Shown: positions 51,223 through 60,619 of the stretch, one piece after another
How the letters are laid out: each line of letters begins with the position of its first letter
Position numbering within the stretch: position 1 is the stretch's first letter
Origin: Cellulomonas fimi
Lineage (GTDB): Bacteria; Actinomycetota; Actinomycetes; Actinomycetales; Cellulomonadaceae
DNA length: 64,000 nt
Direction: 5' to 3'
Assembly: GCF_028527925.1 (NCBI RefSeq)
Contig: NZ_JAPESW010000015.1
Location: forward strand, 28,186-92,185
Program-made: the position numbers and the translations under genes
The notes under the pieces: model-generated
The model's database searches: none
What the model saw: the letters and a program-made list of their open reading frames with translations, nothing else
What the model was told of the DNA's origin: nothing

Positions 51223-51401
51223 GTCCTCGGGGCGGAGGGTGTTCCCCCGAGTCGGGGAATCACCTGCTCACCAGGCGCGAACACGGCGCGGGCGTCGCAC
51301 CACCCGGTTAGGCTCCCCGGAGTCCCGACGCCGACCGCCCCCGGACGCGGCGTCGACCTCCGCCCGCGCGCGCACGCGTGCGCCCGTCAGACAGGGGAAC
51401 C

Positions 51402-52019
51402 GTGGCCGTCCTCACCGCCGACAAGCGCGTCCTGCACGCCGACCTCCAGGGCGACACCGTCCGGGCCGCGTCCGGCTCGATGGTCGCCTACACCGGCAAG
51501 GTCGAGTTCAAGTCGGCCGGCATGGGCGGCGGCGGCGGGTTCCGCGCCGCGCTCAAGCAGCGCGTCGCCGGCGAGTCGATCTCCCTCATGACGTGCAGCG
51601 GCGCGGGCCGCGTCTACCTCGCGCAGGACGCGATGGACGTGACCGTCGTGCAGCTGCAGAACGACCGGCTGACCGTCGAGTCCGACCACATCCTCGCGGT
51701 CACCGACGGCCTCCAGCTCGACGTGCAGTTCGCCGGCCTGCGCGGCATGACGAGCGGCCAGGGCCTCGCGACGACGACCGTCACCGGGACCGGGCAGTGC
51801 GCGATCATGTCCGACGGCCCGCTCATCGCGCTCGCCGTCCGGCCGGGCGAGCCGCTGGTCGTCGACCCCGACGTGTACGTCGCGGGCACCGGGCAGACGC
51901 AGATGAGCCTCGTGTCGGGCGTCTCCTGGCGGTCCGTGATCGGCGAGGACGGCGGCGAGCCGTTCTCCCTGCGGTTCGAGGGCGACGGCACCGTCTACAT
52001 CCAGCCCGCCGAGCGCTGA
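51402..52019 (+). CDS. AIM24 family protein 1
   Basis: 205 residues from a GTG behind AGGGGAAC. The beta-rich AIM24 layout is visible: GSMVAYTGKVEFKSAGMGGG, SISLMTCSGAGRVYLAQDAM, ESDHILAVTDGLQLDVQFAG, SDGPLIALAVRPGEPLVVDP and the closing FEGDGTVYIQP. Family members form double-psi/TerD-like barrels of unknown role in bacteria (the mitochondrial homologue affects cristae and respiration). First of three paralogues in a row. Confidence 0.82.
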   Translation: MAVLTADKRVLHADLQGDTVRAASGSMVAYTGKVEFKSAGMGGGGGFRAALKQRVAGESISLMTCSGAGRVYLAQDAMDVTVVQLQNDRLTVESDHILAVTDGLQLDVQFAGLRGMTSGQGLATTTVTGTGQCAIMSDGPLIALAVRPGEPLVVDPDVYVAGTGQTQMSLVSGVSWRSVIGEDGGEPFSLRFEGDGTVYIQPAER

Positions 52020-52032
52020 GAGGGCGACGACG

Positions 52033-52674
52033 ATGGCGTTCGAGAAGATCAACAGCAAGGTCGTCCGCATCCCCGTGACGCAGCAGAACGCGGTGCTCGC
52101 GCGCCGCGGCGCGATGCTCGGGTACGAGGGCAACGTCGCGTTCCGGCCGATCAGCGGGCAGGGCCAGGGCGTCGGCGGGTTCGTCGGCGCCGCGATGTCC
52201 GGCGAGTCGAACCCGATGATGGCGACCGAGGGCAACGGGTCCGTGCTCTACGGGTTCCGCGGGCTGCACGTCACGGTCATCGAGCTCACCGGCGACTCGC
52301 TCACCGTCGAGGCCGACCGCATCCTCGCGCACGACGCACACCTCCAGACGAGCGTCGAGTTCATCGGCCAGGGCGGCATCCGGTCCGCGGTGCGCGGCGC
52401 GATGACGGGCCAGGGCCTGTTCACCACGCGCATCGCCGGGCACGGGTCCGTCGCGGTGCTCTCGCACGGCGGCACGTTCCCGCTGCAGCTCACCGGCGAC
52501 GTCGTCGGCGTCGACCCGCAGGCGTACGTCGGCCACACCGGCGCGCTGACCATCGACCTCAAGGCCAGCGTCGGCCTGCGCGACCTCGTCGGCCGCGGCT
52601 CCGGCGAGGCGTTCCAGCTCCACGTGTCGGGCCACGGCACGGTCTACGTCCAGGCGTCCGAGGAGAAGTTCTGA
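52033..52674 (+). CDS. AIM24 family protein 2
   Basis: 213 residues. Parallel motifs to its neighbours: RRGAMLGYEGNVAFRPISGQ, MATEGNGSVLYGFRGLHVTV, EADRILAHDAHLQTSVEFIG, FTTRIAGHGSVAVLSHGGTF and FQLHVSGHGTVYVQASEEKF. Starts 13 bases after the first paralogue and overlaps the third (TGATG), so the three are co-translated. Confidence 0.82.
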   Translation: MAFEKINSKVVRIPVTQQNAVLARRGAMLGYEGNVAFRPISGQGQGVGGFVGAAMSGESNPMMATEGNGSVLYGFRGLHVTVIELTGDSLTVEADRILAHDAHLQTSVEFIGQGGIRSAVRGAMTGQGLFTTRIAGHGSVAVLSHGGTFPLQLTGDVVGVDPQAYVGHTGALTIDLKASVGLRDLVGRGSGEAFQLHVSGHGTVYVQASEEKF

Positions 52675-53429
52675 TGATCAGCGGCATCGACACCACCGTC
52701 CTCGACGCCCGGACCCTGCCGTCGAACGACAACGTCAACCCGTACGCGTTCTGCATCGAGCTCGCGGGCGAGTGGTTCACGTCCAAGGGCGCGATGATCG
52801 CGTACTACGGCAACATCGACTTCTCCGCCGTGAGCGCGTACGCGTCGCGTGCCGCGTGGGTCGCCGCCCGGTTCTCGTCGCCGCTCTACGCGCAGGAGTG
52901 GGTCGTCGCGTCCGGCCACGGCAAGCTCGTCATCGGCGACCGCGGGAACGACATCAACTCGTACGACCTCGCCGACGGCAACCTCACGATCAAGCAGACC
53001 AACCTGCTGGCGTTCGAGACGGCCCTCGAGCTCAAGCAGTCGATCGTGCCCGGCTTCGTCACGCTCATCGGCACGGGCAAGTTCCTCGCGTCGTCGAACG
53101 GCCCGGTCATCTTCGTCGAGCCGCCGTTCCGCGCCGACCCCGAGGCGCTGCTCGGCTGGGCCGACTGCCCCTCGCCGAGCCACCACTACGACTACAACTG
53201 GATGGCGCACTCGCTCGTCGCGGGCGTCCAGATGATGTTCGGCCGCGAGTCCGGCGAGGAGCGGCAGTTCGACTTCACCGGCAAGGGCACCGTCCTGCTG
53301 CAGTCGTCGGAGGTGCAGCGGCACGACCCGGCGCTGCTGCGGATCGTCGAGGCGCAGACGCAGATGCTCGACGCCCACTCCGCCGGCCAGCTCGGCCACA
53401 AGCTCGTCGCCCGCTCCCAGCAGGCCTGA
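52674..53429 (+). CDS. AIM24 family protein 3
   Basis: 251 residues, the most divergent and longest of the three. AGEWFTSKGAMIAYYGNIDF, VVASGHGKLVIGDRGNDINS, LTIKQTNLLAFETALELKQS and FDFTGKGTVLLQSSEV align with the other two; an additional helical tail (LRIVEAQTQMLDAHSAGQLG) may mediate assembly. Three different AIM24 chains in one operon suggest a hetero-oligomer. Confidence 0.8.
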   Translation: MISGIDTTVLDARTLPSNDNVNPYAFCIELAGEWFTSKGAMIAYYGNIDFSAVSAYASRAAWVAARFSSPLYAQEWVVASGHGKLVIGDRGNDINSYDLADGNLTIKQTNLLAFETALELKQSIVPGFVTLIGTGKFLASSNGPVIFVEPPFRADPEALLGWADCPSPSHHYDYNWMAHSLVAGVQMMFGRESGEERQFDFTGKGTVLLQSSEVQRHDPALLRIVEAQTQMLDAHSAGQLGHKLVARSQQA

Positions 53430-53580
53430 CGTCGCGGCGGCGGTGCCCTCGACGGGGTTCCGCGGCCGGCGGACGGGTCTCGTACCGCCGTGCGCGCGTC
53501 TTTGGGCGACGCGCCGACTCCGCGCGCGTGGGCGGGTCTAGGGTGGGCGGCGCAGTCCGGCCAGGTTGAGGAGGAAGACC

Positions 53581-54567
53581 GTGCCGCGGGTGACCAGTGC
53601 CGACGTGGCCCGGGAGAGCGGCGTCTCGCGCACCACCGTGAGCTACGTGCTCAACGCCAAGGACGGCGTCGTCATCACCGACGCGACCCGGCAGCGCGTC
53701 CTCGACGCGGCGGCCCGGCTCGGCTACACCCCGTCCGCGGCGGCGCGGACCCTGCGCTCGGGCCGCTCGGACCTGGTGCTGGTCGTCCTCCCGGACTGGA
53801 CGGTCGGGCCGGTCATCGACACGCTCATCGACCACCTCACGACGACGCTCGCCGACCACGGGCTGTCGGTGCTCGTGCACAGCGGGCGTGGCAAGGGCTC
53901 GCTCGCCGACCTGTGGCGCGCGGTGACGCCGTGCGCGGTGCTGGGGCTCGCACCGTTCGCCGACGAGGACACGTACGCGATGCGCCGGGCGGGCATCCCC
54001 GTCGTCGGCACGGCGCTCGACGAGGACCCGCACCCCGAGATCTTCTCCGTCCCGCAGTCAAACATCGGCGCGCTCCAGGTCGACCACCTGGTCGAGCGGG
54101 GTCATCGTGCGATCGCCTACGCGGCACCCGCCGACGACCGGCTGTCCGCCTTCGCGGACCGGCGGCTCGCGGGCGTCCGCGCCGCGTGCGAGGACCACGG
54201 GCTGCCCGCGCCGCGCGTCGCCGCCGTCGGGCTCGACGTCGAGTCGGCGACCGCGGCCGTGCGCGCGTGGCGGTCCGGCGACGAGCCCGTGACGGCGGTG
54301 GCCGCGTACAACGACGAGGTCGCGCTGGCGGTGCTCGCCGGGCTGCGCGCCGAAGGGCTCCGGGTGCCCGACGACGTCGCCGTGATCGGCGTCGACGACA
54401 TCCCGACCGCGAAGCTCGCGGCGCCCCCGCTCACCACGATCTGGCAGGCCATCGACGCGCAGGCGTCCTACCTCGCCGCGTCGGTCCTCGCGGCGCTCGA
54501 CCCCGCGGTCCGGCCGCCGTCCCAGACGAGCGACGTCTTCCACGTGGTCGCGCGCGAGTCGACCTGA
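53581..54567 (+). CDS. LacI-family transcriptional regulator
   Basis: 328 residues. N-terminal LacI helix-turn-helix (VTSADVARESGVSRTTVSYVLN, then YTPSAAARTLRSG hinge) and a periplasmic-binding-protein-like core (VLVVLPDWTVGPVIDTLIDH, VIGVDDIPTAKLAAPPLTTI). GTG start behind GAGGAGGAAGACC. It converges on the GH81 gene and may repress local carbohydrate genes; two LacI-like sites flank the pectate lyase promoter 8 kb away. Confidence 0.9.
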   Translation: MPRVTSADVARESGVSRTTVSYVLNAKDGVVITDATRQRVLDAAARLGYTPSAAARTLRSGRSDLVLVVLPDWTVGPVIDTLIDHLTTTLADHGLSVLVHSGRGKGSLADLWRAVTPCAVLGLAPFADEDTYAMRRAGIPVVGTALDEDPHPEIFSVPQSNIGALQVDHLVERGHRAIAYAAPADDRLSAFADRRLAGVRAACEDHGLPAPRVAAVGLDVESATAAVRAWRSGDEPVTAVAAYNDEVALAVLAGLRAEGLRVPDDVAVIGVDDIPTAKLAAPPLTTIWQAIDAQASYLAASVLAALDPAVRPPSQTSDVFHVVAREST

Positions 54568-54690
54568 CCCGGGGCCGTGCGGTCCGCGGACGTCGGTCGA
54601 AGGGCGCCAGGGCTGGCCGACCGGCATCGTCGCCGGCCACCGTCGCGTCCCGGCGTCCGGCCGACATGATCGTCGCCACCCCGCACGCCG

Positions 54691-54730
54691 AGGGCGCACC
54701 CGCCGGTGTGGAGTCCGGCGGGTGCGCCCT
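54691..54730. terminator. bidirectional terminator between lacI and the GH81 gene
   Basis: Perfect 16-bp stem (arms 54691-54706 and 54715-54730) with an eight-base loop, between convergent genes. Bases 54568-54690 show nothing further. Confidence 0.8.
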
Positions 54731-54756
54731 GTCGTCGGTCGGCCTGGTCGGTCGGC

Positions 54757-57700
54757 CTACTGGAAGGTGAACCAGTTGACGTTGACGAAGTCGGCCGGCT
54801 GACCGGACTCGAACGTCAGGTACACCGTGTGGGTCCCGGTCACGCCCGTGATGTTGGTCGGGACCGTCTTCCACGTCTGCCAGCCGCCCGTGCTGCCGAT
54901 CGCGAAGCTGCCCACCGGTGACGCGGTGGGGCTGTCGAGCCGCACGACCACGAGCCCGCTGACCCCGGCCGCGGCACCGGACGCGACGCGCGCGCTGAAC
55001 TGCGTGCGAGCCGTGGTGCCGAAGCGGACGTTGTCGAAGCGCAGGTGGTCGCCGTTGCCGATCCAGGCGACGTTGAGGCCGCCGTCCGTGTCCGACGTCG
55101 CCTCGGTCGCGGTGCCCGACTGGCCGTTGAACGCCTCTGCCTGGATCCGGGACGTCGCGTCGACGCCCGTACCGGTGCCCGCCGACGTCGTGACGGGCAC
55201 CGAGCCGCTGGTGGCGGACCGGTTGCCGGCCGCGTCGTACGCCCGGACCGCGAACGTGTACGCCGTGGACGCCGACAGGCCCGACGCGGTGTACGTCGTG
55301 CCGGACGTCGAGCCGACGACCGTGCCGTTGCGCAGCACCTCGTACCCGGTCACCCCGACGTTGTCGGTCGAGGCCGACCACGACAGGGTCGTCGACGACG
55401 ACGTGGTGCCCGACGCGCCCAGCCCCGACGGGGTCGAGGGCGCGGTGGTGTCGCTGCCGGTGCCGGAGGCCGTCGTCACGCTGACCGACGTGCTCGACGA
55501 GGACCGGTTGCCGGCCGCGTCGTACGCCCGGACAGCGAACGTGTACGTCGTGCCGGCCGAGAGGCCCGACGCGCTGTACGTCGTCCCGGACGTCGAGCCG
55601 ACGACCGTCCCGTTCCGCAGCACCTCGTACCCGGTCACCCCGACGTTGTCGGTCGACGCCGACCAGGAGAGGTTCGTCGACGACGAGGTGGTCCCGGACG
55701 CGCTCAGCCCCGAGGGGGTCGAGGGCGCCGTGGTGTCACCGCCGGTCGAGCCGCCCGTCGTGGACGCGACCGATCGCGCCGGCACGGACAGCGTGACGCC
55801 GTTGGAGAACGTCACGGTGATCGCCGAGCTCCCCATGTTGGCGGCCTGGTAGGTGCGCGTGCCGTTCTTGACGAAGACCGCGTGCAGCGGGGTGTTCGCC
55901 GTGACGGACCGGTCGACGGTGCCGAGCACGGACAGGTTCTTCAGCCAGTAGAAGGTGTGCGCCCGGGACTCGCCCTCCTCGACGGTGTACGCGTTGGCCT
56001 GCGACCGGAACTCCGACAGCGCGGTGGGGGCGTCGGCCAGCGCCTGGAACTCCCAGATGATGTCCTTCCACACCGTCGCCTTGCCGCCGTTGTTGCGTTC
56101 GAGCTCGGTGAGGTTCCGGCCGATGTACGACGGGTTGTAGCCGAGGTACAGGTGACCCGCGGTGCTGGGCAGCAGGTTGATGCCCTGGATCATCTCGGGC
56201 TCCGCGGAGAACCACGTCGCGTACGCGCCGCCGTCGCCCCACACCATGCCGACCGTCGAGTGGCCGAAGGACGCGGGGAACGCCTCGTCGTCGGTGTCGA
56301 ACCAGTAGTTCTCGATGGCCGACGCCTGCGTGGTGTAGAGGTAGATGCCCAGGTCACGGACGGTCTTGTTGCCCGTCGCCTGGCCCCACTGGATGAGCCC
56401 GCTGGCGAAGTTCATGCCCTCGGACGACGACTCCTGGTTGTTGCCCGCGCCGAACGCGCCGTGCCCGGAGGCCCAGTCGTGGCCGGCGTAGATGTCGAAG
56501 TCGCGCAGGAACGGGAACCGGGTGTCGTTGCGGTCCCAGTTGGCGGCGTCCTTGATGACGGTGTTGACCATGCCGCCGTACGCGGAGTCCGCGGCCCACG
56601 ACGGGTCGAACTGCGCGACGTTGGCGGCCGCGACGACGTAGTAGCCGTAGTGGAAGTGGTGGTCGTTGAGGTCGGTGTCCGAACCGTACGACGCGGGGTA
56701 GCCGATGAGCGTGCCCCACGACGGGTTGTACCAGAACGCCCGCTGCGTCTCGCCGGACGACGCGGTCATCCAGTCGGTGAGGCGCGTCTTGACCGAGGCG
56801 AGCAGCTTGTCCCGCGCGGTGGTGTTGCCGGTGAGGTTCGCGATCTGGATGACCTGCGCGGCCCGGCCGAAGGCCTTGCCCGTCCAGTAGGTGTCCTCGC
56901 CGAAGCCCGCGAACGGGTCGGTCGCGGCGACCTGGTCGACGTAGCCGTTGAGCTGCGTCGCGTCGGCGGACCCGGGCGTGAAGCCGGTGGCCGCGAGCTG
57001 CGGGAGCACGCCGTTGAACGGGGTGACCGTCCGGAACTGCGACGAGCCGATGACGACGCGCATCGGGCCGCGCGGCGAGACGTACGCGTAGCTGCTCGGC
57101 GTGACGCCGGAGAGCTGGTCGCGCTGGTGCGGGTAGAGCGCGTAGACCGTGCCCGTCGCGGTGCCCTGCTTGGCGGTCGTCGTGAACGCGTAGGTCGCGG
57201 TCATGCGCGCGGTCGCCTCGTCGTACGACCAGGACACCTTGGTGCCGGTCACGTGGTTGTGCGCGTACGTCGCGTATGCGTTGAGCGCGGCGACCTTGTC
57301 GGCCGTGCTGGTGCCCGACCCGGTCGGCAGGACCGCGACGGAGAAGAAGTCCTTGCCGTTCAGGGACGAGCTGATCGACGTCCCCGAGATGTTCCACGTG
57401 GAACCGGAGGGTGCGAAGGCCGCGTAGTCGTGGCCGTTGACGGTGAAGCCGAGCGCCGCGTTGGTGTTGCTCCACACGGTCGGCGTGCCGGTCGTCGTGA
57501 GCGTCGCGTTGCCGCCGGTCTTGGTCGCGTAGACGAACGGCAGGCCGTGCCCGAACGTCGTGCGCAGGCTGCTCGAGCCGTTGCTCCAGAGCTCGGTGAC
57601 CGTCCAGTCGGAGTACGTGTCGACCTTGCCGTCCGACGTCAGGCCGGCGACGCCGAGCCGGAAGTCCTCGGCGTAGGAGTAGTGGTACTCGCTCACGCCC

Positions 57701-58116
57701 GTCGACGTGCCGGAGACGCTCGGCGTCGTCGGGTAGCTCACTCCCAGGCCGTTCGTGAACGCCTTGAACGTCAGCGGGTGGGCGACGAGGTTCTCGGAGA
57801 TCGCGCTGCAGTCGAACTTGCGCCACAGCAACGACGTCCACCAGTCGTTGGTCGGGATCGCCCCCGCCGGGAAGCTCGACGTGACGTGCGCACGCGGGTT
57901 GGTGACCGGGGTGTTGTTGCACTCGGTCGGCACCGCACCGCCGCTGGGCGTGCCCTCGGCGTAGCTGCCCGAGCCCACGGCGACGGCCGCGGCGCGCGGG
58001 ACGGGCAGGAACAGCGCCTGGACGAGGTACGCCACGAGGGCACCGACCAGGATCATCGCCACGAGGGCGCGCCGGTCGACGGCTCGCGCCCTCACCGGCA
58101 GGGGATGGGATGACAT
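54757..58116 (-). CDS. secreted GH81 endo-beta-1,3-glucanase with two FN3 and a CBM6-like module
   Basis: 1119 residues. N-terminal signal/anchor (LVAMILVGALVAYLVQALFL). The GH81 catalytic domain spans about 60-740: DLNDHHFHYGYYVVAAANVA, GHDWASGHGAFGAGNNQESS with SEGMNF, and WFSAEPEMIQGINLLPSTAG are hallmark segments containing the catalytic Asp/Glu residues. Two near-identical 95-residue FN3 domains (about 790-980) follow, then a CBM6-like domain (SRIQAEAFNGQSGTATEATS to NVNWFTFQ). It hydrolyses beta-1,3-glucans of fungal walls or storage polysaccharide outside the cell. GGAG nine bases before the ATG. Confidence 0.92.
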   Translation of the reverse strand: MSSHPLPVRARAVDRRALVAMILVGALVAYLVQALFLPVPRAAAVAVGSGSYAEGTPSGGAVPTECNNTPVTNPRAHVTSSFPAGAIPTNDWWTSLLWRKFDCSAISENLVAHPLTFKAFTNGLGVSYPTTPSVSGTSTGVSEYHYSYAEDFRLGVAGLTSDGKVDTYSDWTVTELWSNGSSSLRTTFGHGLPFVYATKTGGNATLTTTGTPTVWSNTNAALGFTVNGHDYAAFAPSGSTWNISGTSISSSLNGKDFFSVAVLPTGSGTSTADKVAALNAYATYAHNHVTGTKVSWSYDEATARMTATYAFTTTAKQGTATGTVYALYPHQRDQLSGVTPSSYAYVSPRGPMRVVIGSSQFRTVTPFNGVLPQLAATGFTPGSADATQLNGYVDQVAATDPFAGFGEDTYWTGKAFGRAAQVIQIANLTGNTTARDKLLASVKTRLTDWMTASSGETQRAFWYNPSWGTLIGYPASYGSDTDLNDHHFHYGYYVVAAANVAQFDPSWAADSAYGGMVNTVIKDAANWDRNDTRFPFLRDFDIYAGHDWASGHGAFGAGNNQESSSEGMNFASGLIQWGQATGNKTVRDLGIYLYTTQASAIENYWFDTDDEAFPASFGHSTVGMVWGDGGAYATWFSAEPEMIQGINLLPSTAGHLYLGYNPSYIGRNLTELERNNGGKATVWKDIIWEFQALADAPTALSEFRSQANAYTVEEGESRAHTFYWLKNLSVLGTVDRSVTANTPLHAVFVKNGTRTYQAANMGSSAITVTFSNGVTLSVPARSVASTTGGSTGGDTTAPSTPSGLSASGTTSSSTNLSWSASTDNVGVTGYEVLRNGTVVGSTSGTTYSASGLSAGTTYTFAVRAYDAAGNRSSSSTSVSVTTASGTGSDTTAPSTPSGLGASGTTSSSTTLSWSASTDNVGVTGYEVLRNGTVVGSTSGTTYTASGLSASTAYTFAVRAYDAAGNRSATSGSVPVTTSAGTGTGVDATSRIQAEAFNGQSGTATEATSDTDGGLNVAWIGNGDHLRFDNVRFGTTARTQFSARVASGAAAGVSGLVVVRLDSPTASPVGSFAIGSTGGWQTWKTVPTNITGVTGTHTVYLTFESGQPADFVNVNWFTFQ
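55175..55745 (-). repeat. tandem FN3-coding repeat in the GH81 gene
   Basis: Two direct copies, 285 bases (95 codons) apart, nearly identical in DNA over long stretches (for example both encode STDNVGVTGYEVLRNGTVVG). This suggests recent duplication or gene conversion. Confidence 0.75.
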
Positions 58117-58582
58117 CCGACGGTCTCCGTTTCTCGGGTCGGGTGCCGGGCGGCGGTCGTCGTCGACGGTCGTGCGGCACCGAGGGCGGCGCGGGCGTCG
58201 GGGGACGTGCGCGCCGGGCGTGCTGGTCTCACCGGCGTCGCGCGTGGCGGCGCCGGTGCGGGGCGGGTGCCGGTCGTCGGCCCGGTGCGGTGCGACGTCC
58301 CTGTCGCAGCGCGGACCGTGCCTCGTGGCCGGCGTCGTGCGGGCGGCTCGTGACCGCCGTCGTGCAGTCCGTCGCCGGCGCAGGGCCTCGTCTCTGAGGC
58401 CTGATCACGGTCGTTGACTCGTGTCACCGGCGTTGAGCGTCAAGGTTGCTGGCGGCGCCCGACAAAGTCAAGCGGAAGGAAAAGGTCGACCCCGGACGAG
58501 GGACACCGGACGCACCCGTGCCGCTCACACGTGTCACCCGCGCGTACGCGTGCGACGACGTCGGGACCGCCCGGACGGCGGA
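58117..58582 (-). other. upstream region of the GH81 gene
   Basis: 466 bases with no supported gene. It contains a hairpin GGCCTC/GAGGCC (58384-58401), an inverted repeat TGAC-N4-GTCA (58415-58426), and TTGA-N3-TCAA (58433-58443). An A-rich stretch lies at about 58465-58485, close to the end of the amylase gene. I see no convincing LacI-type site; the GH81 promoter must lie here. Confidence 0.4.
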
Positions 58583-59818
58583 TCAGGCGCGGTACTCGAA
58601 CAGCACCGTCCCGGCGTCGTCGCGCACGAGCGCCCGGTGACCGTCGGTGACGTCGAGCTCGACGTGCAGCGCGTCGTCGCCCGCACGGGCCGTGTAGGCG
58701 TACCGCGTGTTGGTGAGCGAGGTCGCCGTCGTCGTCGCCCGGACCAGCCACGGGTGCCGACGACGCAGCCCGATCAGCTCCTGGTGCCGGCGGAACATGT
58801 CGGCGCCCCACGGCCCGAGGTCCGCGGGCGTGGGCGGCATCGACGGGCGCACGTCGTCGTCGCCGCCCAGCCGCTCCTCCTTGACGCCCGTGTACCCCTG
58901 CTCGTCGCCGTAGTAGACCGACGGGACGCCGCCGACGGTCATGAGGACGACGAGCGCCAGCACCGCACCCTCCGGCCCGACCGTCGACGCGATCCGGCTG
59001 ACGTCGTGATTCCCCACGAATGTGCTGGTCAGCACGCTGTCGAGGATCTCCGCATGCCGCTGCAGCGCCCAGTCGAGCTCGAAGAAGTTGCCGTCGACGA
59101 GGCTGCTCCAGATCGCCTTCCACAGCTCGTACTGCGTCACCGAGTCGAACCCGGCGGCCTGCGCGATCGCGGCGTAGTCGCCGTGGATGACCTCGCCGAC
59201 GAACCACGCGTCGGGGTGGTGCTCGCGCACGCGCGGCAGCACCTGCGCCCAGAACTCGGTCGGCACCGCGTACGCCGCGTCGAGCCGCCAGCCGTCGATC
59301 CCGCGGTCGAGCCACGTCGTCATCGCGCGGACGACGAGGTCGGCGACCTGCGGCGACGCGTGGTTCAGCGCGACGAGCGACCCGTGCCCCTCGAAGTCGC
59401 CGAGGCGCGGGTGCGCCGGGTCGGACCAGTCGACGTGCAGCACGTCCGCGAGCGGGCCGTCGGGACCGCCGTCGAGCACCTCGCGCACCCACGGGTGGCC
59501 GGCGCCGACGTGGTTGAACACGCCGTCGAGCACGACGCGCAGCCCGCGGTCACGGCACGCCGCGACGAGGTGGTCGAGGTCCGACTCGTCGCCCAGACGC
59601 GGGTCGATCCGGAAGTGGTCGAGCGTGTCGTACCCGTGCGACTCCGACGCGAACACCGGTCCGAGCAGCAACCCCGAGGTGCCGAGCTCGACCGCGTAGT
59701 CGAGCCACGCCTCGAGGTGGCGGAGCCGGTGCGCCGCGTCGTGCTCGGTCCGGATCGGCGCCCCCGTGAACCCCAACGGGTAGACGTGCCACCAGATGCA
59801 GTGCTCGACCCAGCCCAT
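58583..59818 (-). CDS. GH13 alpha-amylase family glycosidase
   Basis: 411 residues, no signal peptide, so intracellular. Catalytic landmarks: LRVVLDGVFNHVGAGHPW (region I), IDGWRLDAAY (nucleophile D180), WFVGEVIHGDY (acid/base E209) and TFVGNHDVSR (D272). The short N-terminus WVEHCIWWHVYPLGFTGAP starts directly in the barrel. Members act on maltodextrins or alpha-glucosides; exact substrate unknown. GAGGAGGGG precedes the ATG. The membrane-protein gene upstream ends nine bases before, so they may be cotranscribed. Confidence 0.87.
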   Translation of the reverse strand: MGWVEHCIWWHVYPLGFTGAPIRTEHDAAHRLRHLEAWLDYAVELGTSGLLLGPVFASESHGYDTLDHFRIDPRLGDESDLDHLVAACRDRGLRVVLDGVFNHVGAGHPWVREVLDGGPDGPLADVLHVDWSDPAHPRLGDFEGHGSLVALNHASPQVADLVVRAMTTWLDRGIDGWRLDAAYAVPTEFWAQVLPRVREHHPDAWFVGEVIHGDYAAIAQAAGFDSVTQYELWKAIWSSLVDGNFFELDWALQRHAEILDSVLTSTFVGNHDVSRIASTVGPEGAVLALVVLMTVGGVPSVYYGDEQGYTGVKEERLGGDDDVRPSMPPTPADLGPWGADMFRRHQELIGLRRRHPWLVRATTTATSLTNTRYAYTARAGDDALHVELDVTDGHRALVRDDAGTVLFEYRA

Positions 59819-59826
59819 GCCCCTCC

Positions 59827-60492
59827 TCAGCCGACGCGTGCCGTCGGTCCGACCGTACGGGCCCGCGCGCGCAGCGCCCACCAGACGGTGCCGCCCGCCG
59901 TCAGGCCCAGTCCCAGCAGGCCGAGGACGATCGCCAGGAACACGCCCCCGATCGTGCCGAACACGCCCAGCAGGAACGACGACGTCCGCTGCCCTTCCGC
60001 GACCACCGCGAGCGCACCGTCGCTGGGCGAGCCCGGCACGACGACCGTGTGCTCGCCCGGGGTCGTCACGGTGAACGCCGCCACGTTGAACGCCCGGCGG
60101 TCGCCGCGCTGCGCGTTGATGCTCACGCCGGGTGCGTCGTCGACCTCCACCGGTGAGCCGTCGGGGCCGACGACGCGCACGTCTGCGTCGAGACCCGTGT
60201 GCGCGTCGCCGTCGTCGACCACGAGGAACACGTCGTACCGCCCGGGCGTGAGGTCCGCTCCGACGGAGCCCGGGACGGCGGTCGAGGCCACCGCCGACGG
60301 TCCCGCGTCGCCCTGCGCGTCGATCACGCCGAGCGGGAGCAGCGACAGGAAGGTCCGCACGACCACGACCGCGGCGACCATCGTGGCGACGAGCAGCAGC
60401 GCACCGGCCGACGTCAGGACGACGGGCCCGACGAGCGAGCGGCGTGGGGTCGCGGGGGTGGGCGGAACGGGCGACGGGTACGAGGCGTCCAC
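59827..60492 (-). CDS. two-span membrane protein, hypothetical
   Basis: 221 residues from a GTG. Pro-rich cytoplasmic N-terminus, span 1 (VVLTSAGALLLVATMVAAVVVV), an external beta-rich region (LTPGRYDVFLVVDDGDAHTG, AAFTVTTPGEHTVVVPGSP) and span 2 near the C-terminus (GVFLAIVLGLLGLGLTAGG), basic tail. No enzyme motif. Possibly a sensor or assembly factor. No clear ribosome site; an upstream TAACGT may be a -10. Confidence 0.6.
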   Translation of the reverse strand: MDASYPSPVPPTPATPRRSLVGPVVLTSAGALLLVATMVAAVVVVRTFLSLLPLGVIDAQGDAGPSAVASTAVPGSVGADLTPGRYDVFLVVDDGDAHTGLDADVRVVGPDGSPVEVDDAPGVSINAQRGDRRAFNVAAFTVTTPGEHTVVVPGSPSDGALAVVAEGQRTSSFLLGVFGTIGGVFLAIVLGLLGLGLTAGGTVWWALRARARTVGPTARVG

Positions 60493-60549
60493 GGTCGCTG
60501 GACGTTACTCCGCCCCCGGGGCGCGCGCGGACGACGTGCGGGACGAGGC

Positions 60550-60589
60550 GGAGCCCCGAGGGTCCGCGTGCAGGACTCCTCGGGGCTCC
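60550..60589 (-). terminator. terminator after the pectate lyase gene
   Basis: Perfect 12-bp arms GGAGCCCCGAGG/CCTCGGGGCTCC with a 16-base loop, 30 bases beyond the pectate lyase stop. Confidence 0.75.
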
Positions 60590-60619
60590 GCGCTGATCGG
60601 CCGGGCTGCGGCCGCCCGG

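Noticed and set aside
58108..58118. GGATG-A-CATCC palindrome over the GH81 start codon as a translational operator
   Set aside because: Short and easily produced by chance around an ATG; no second supporting site.
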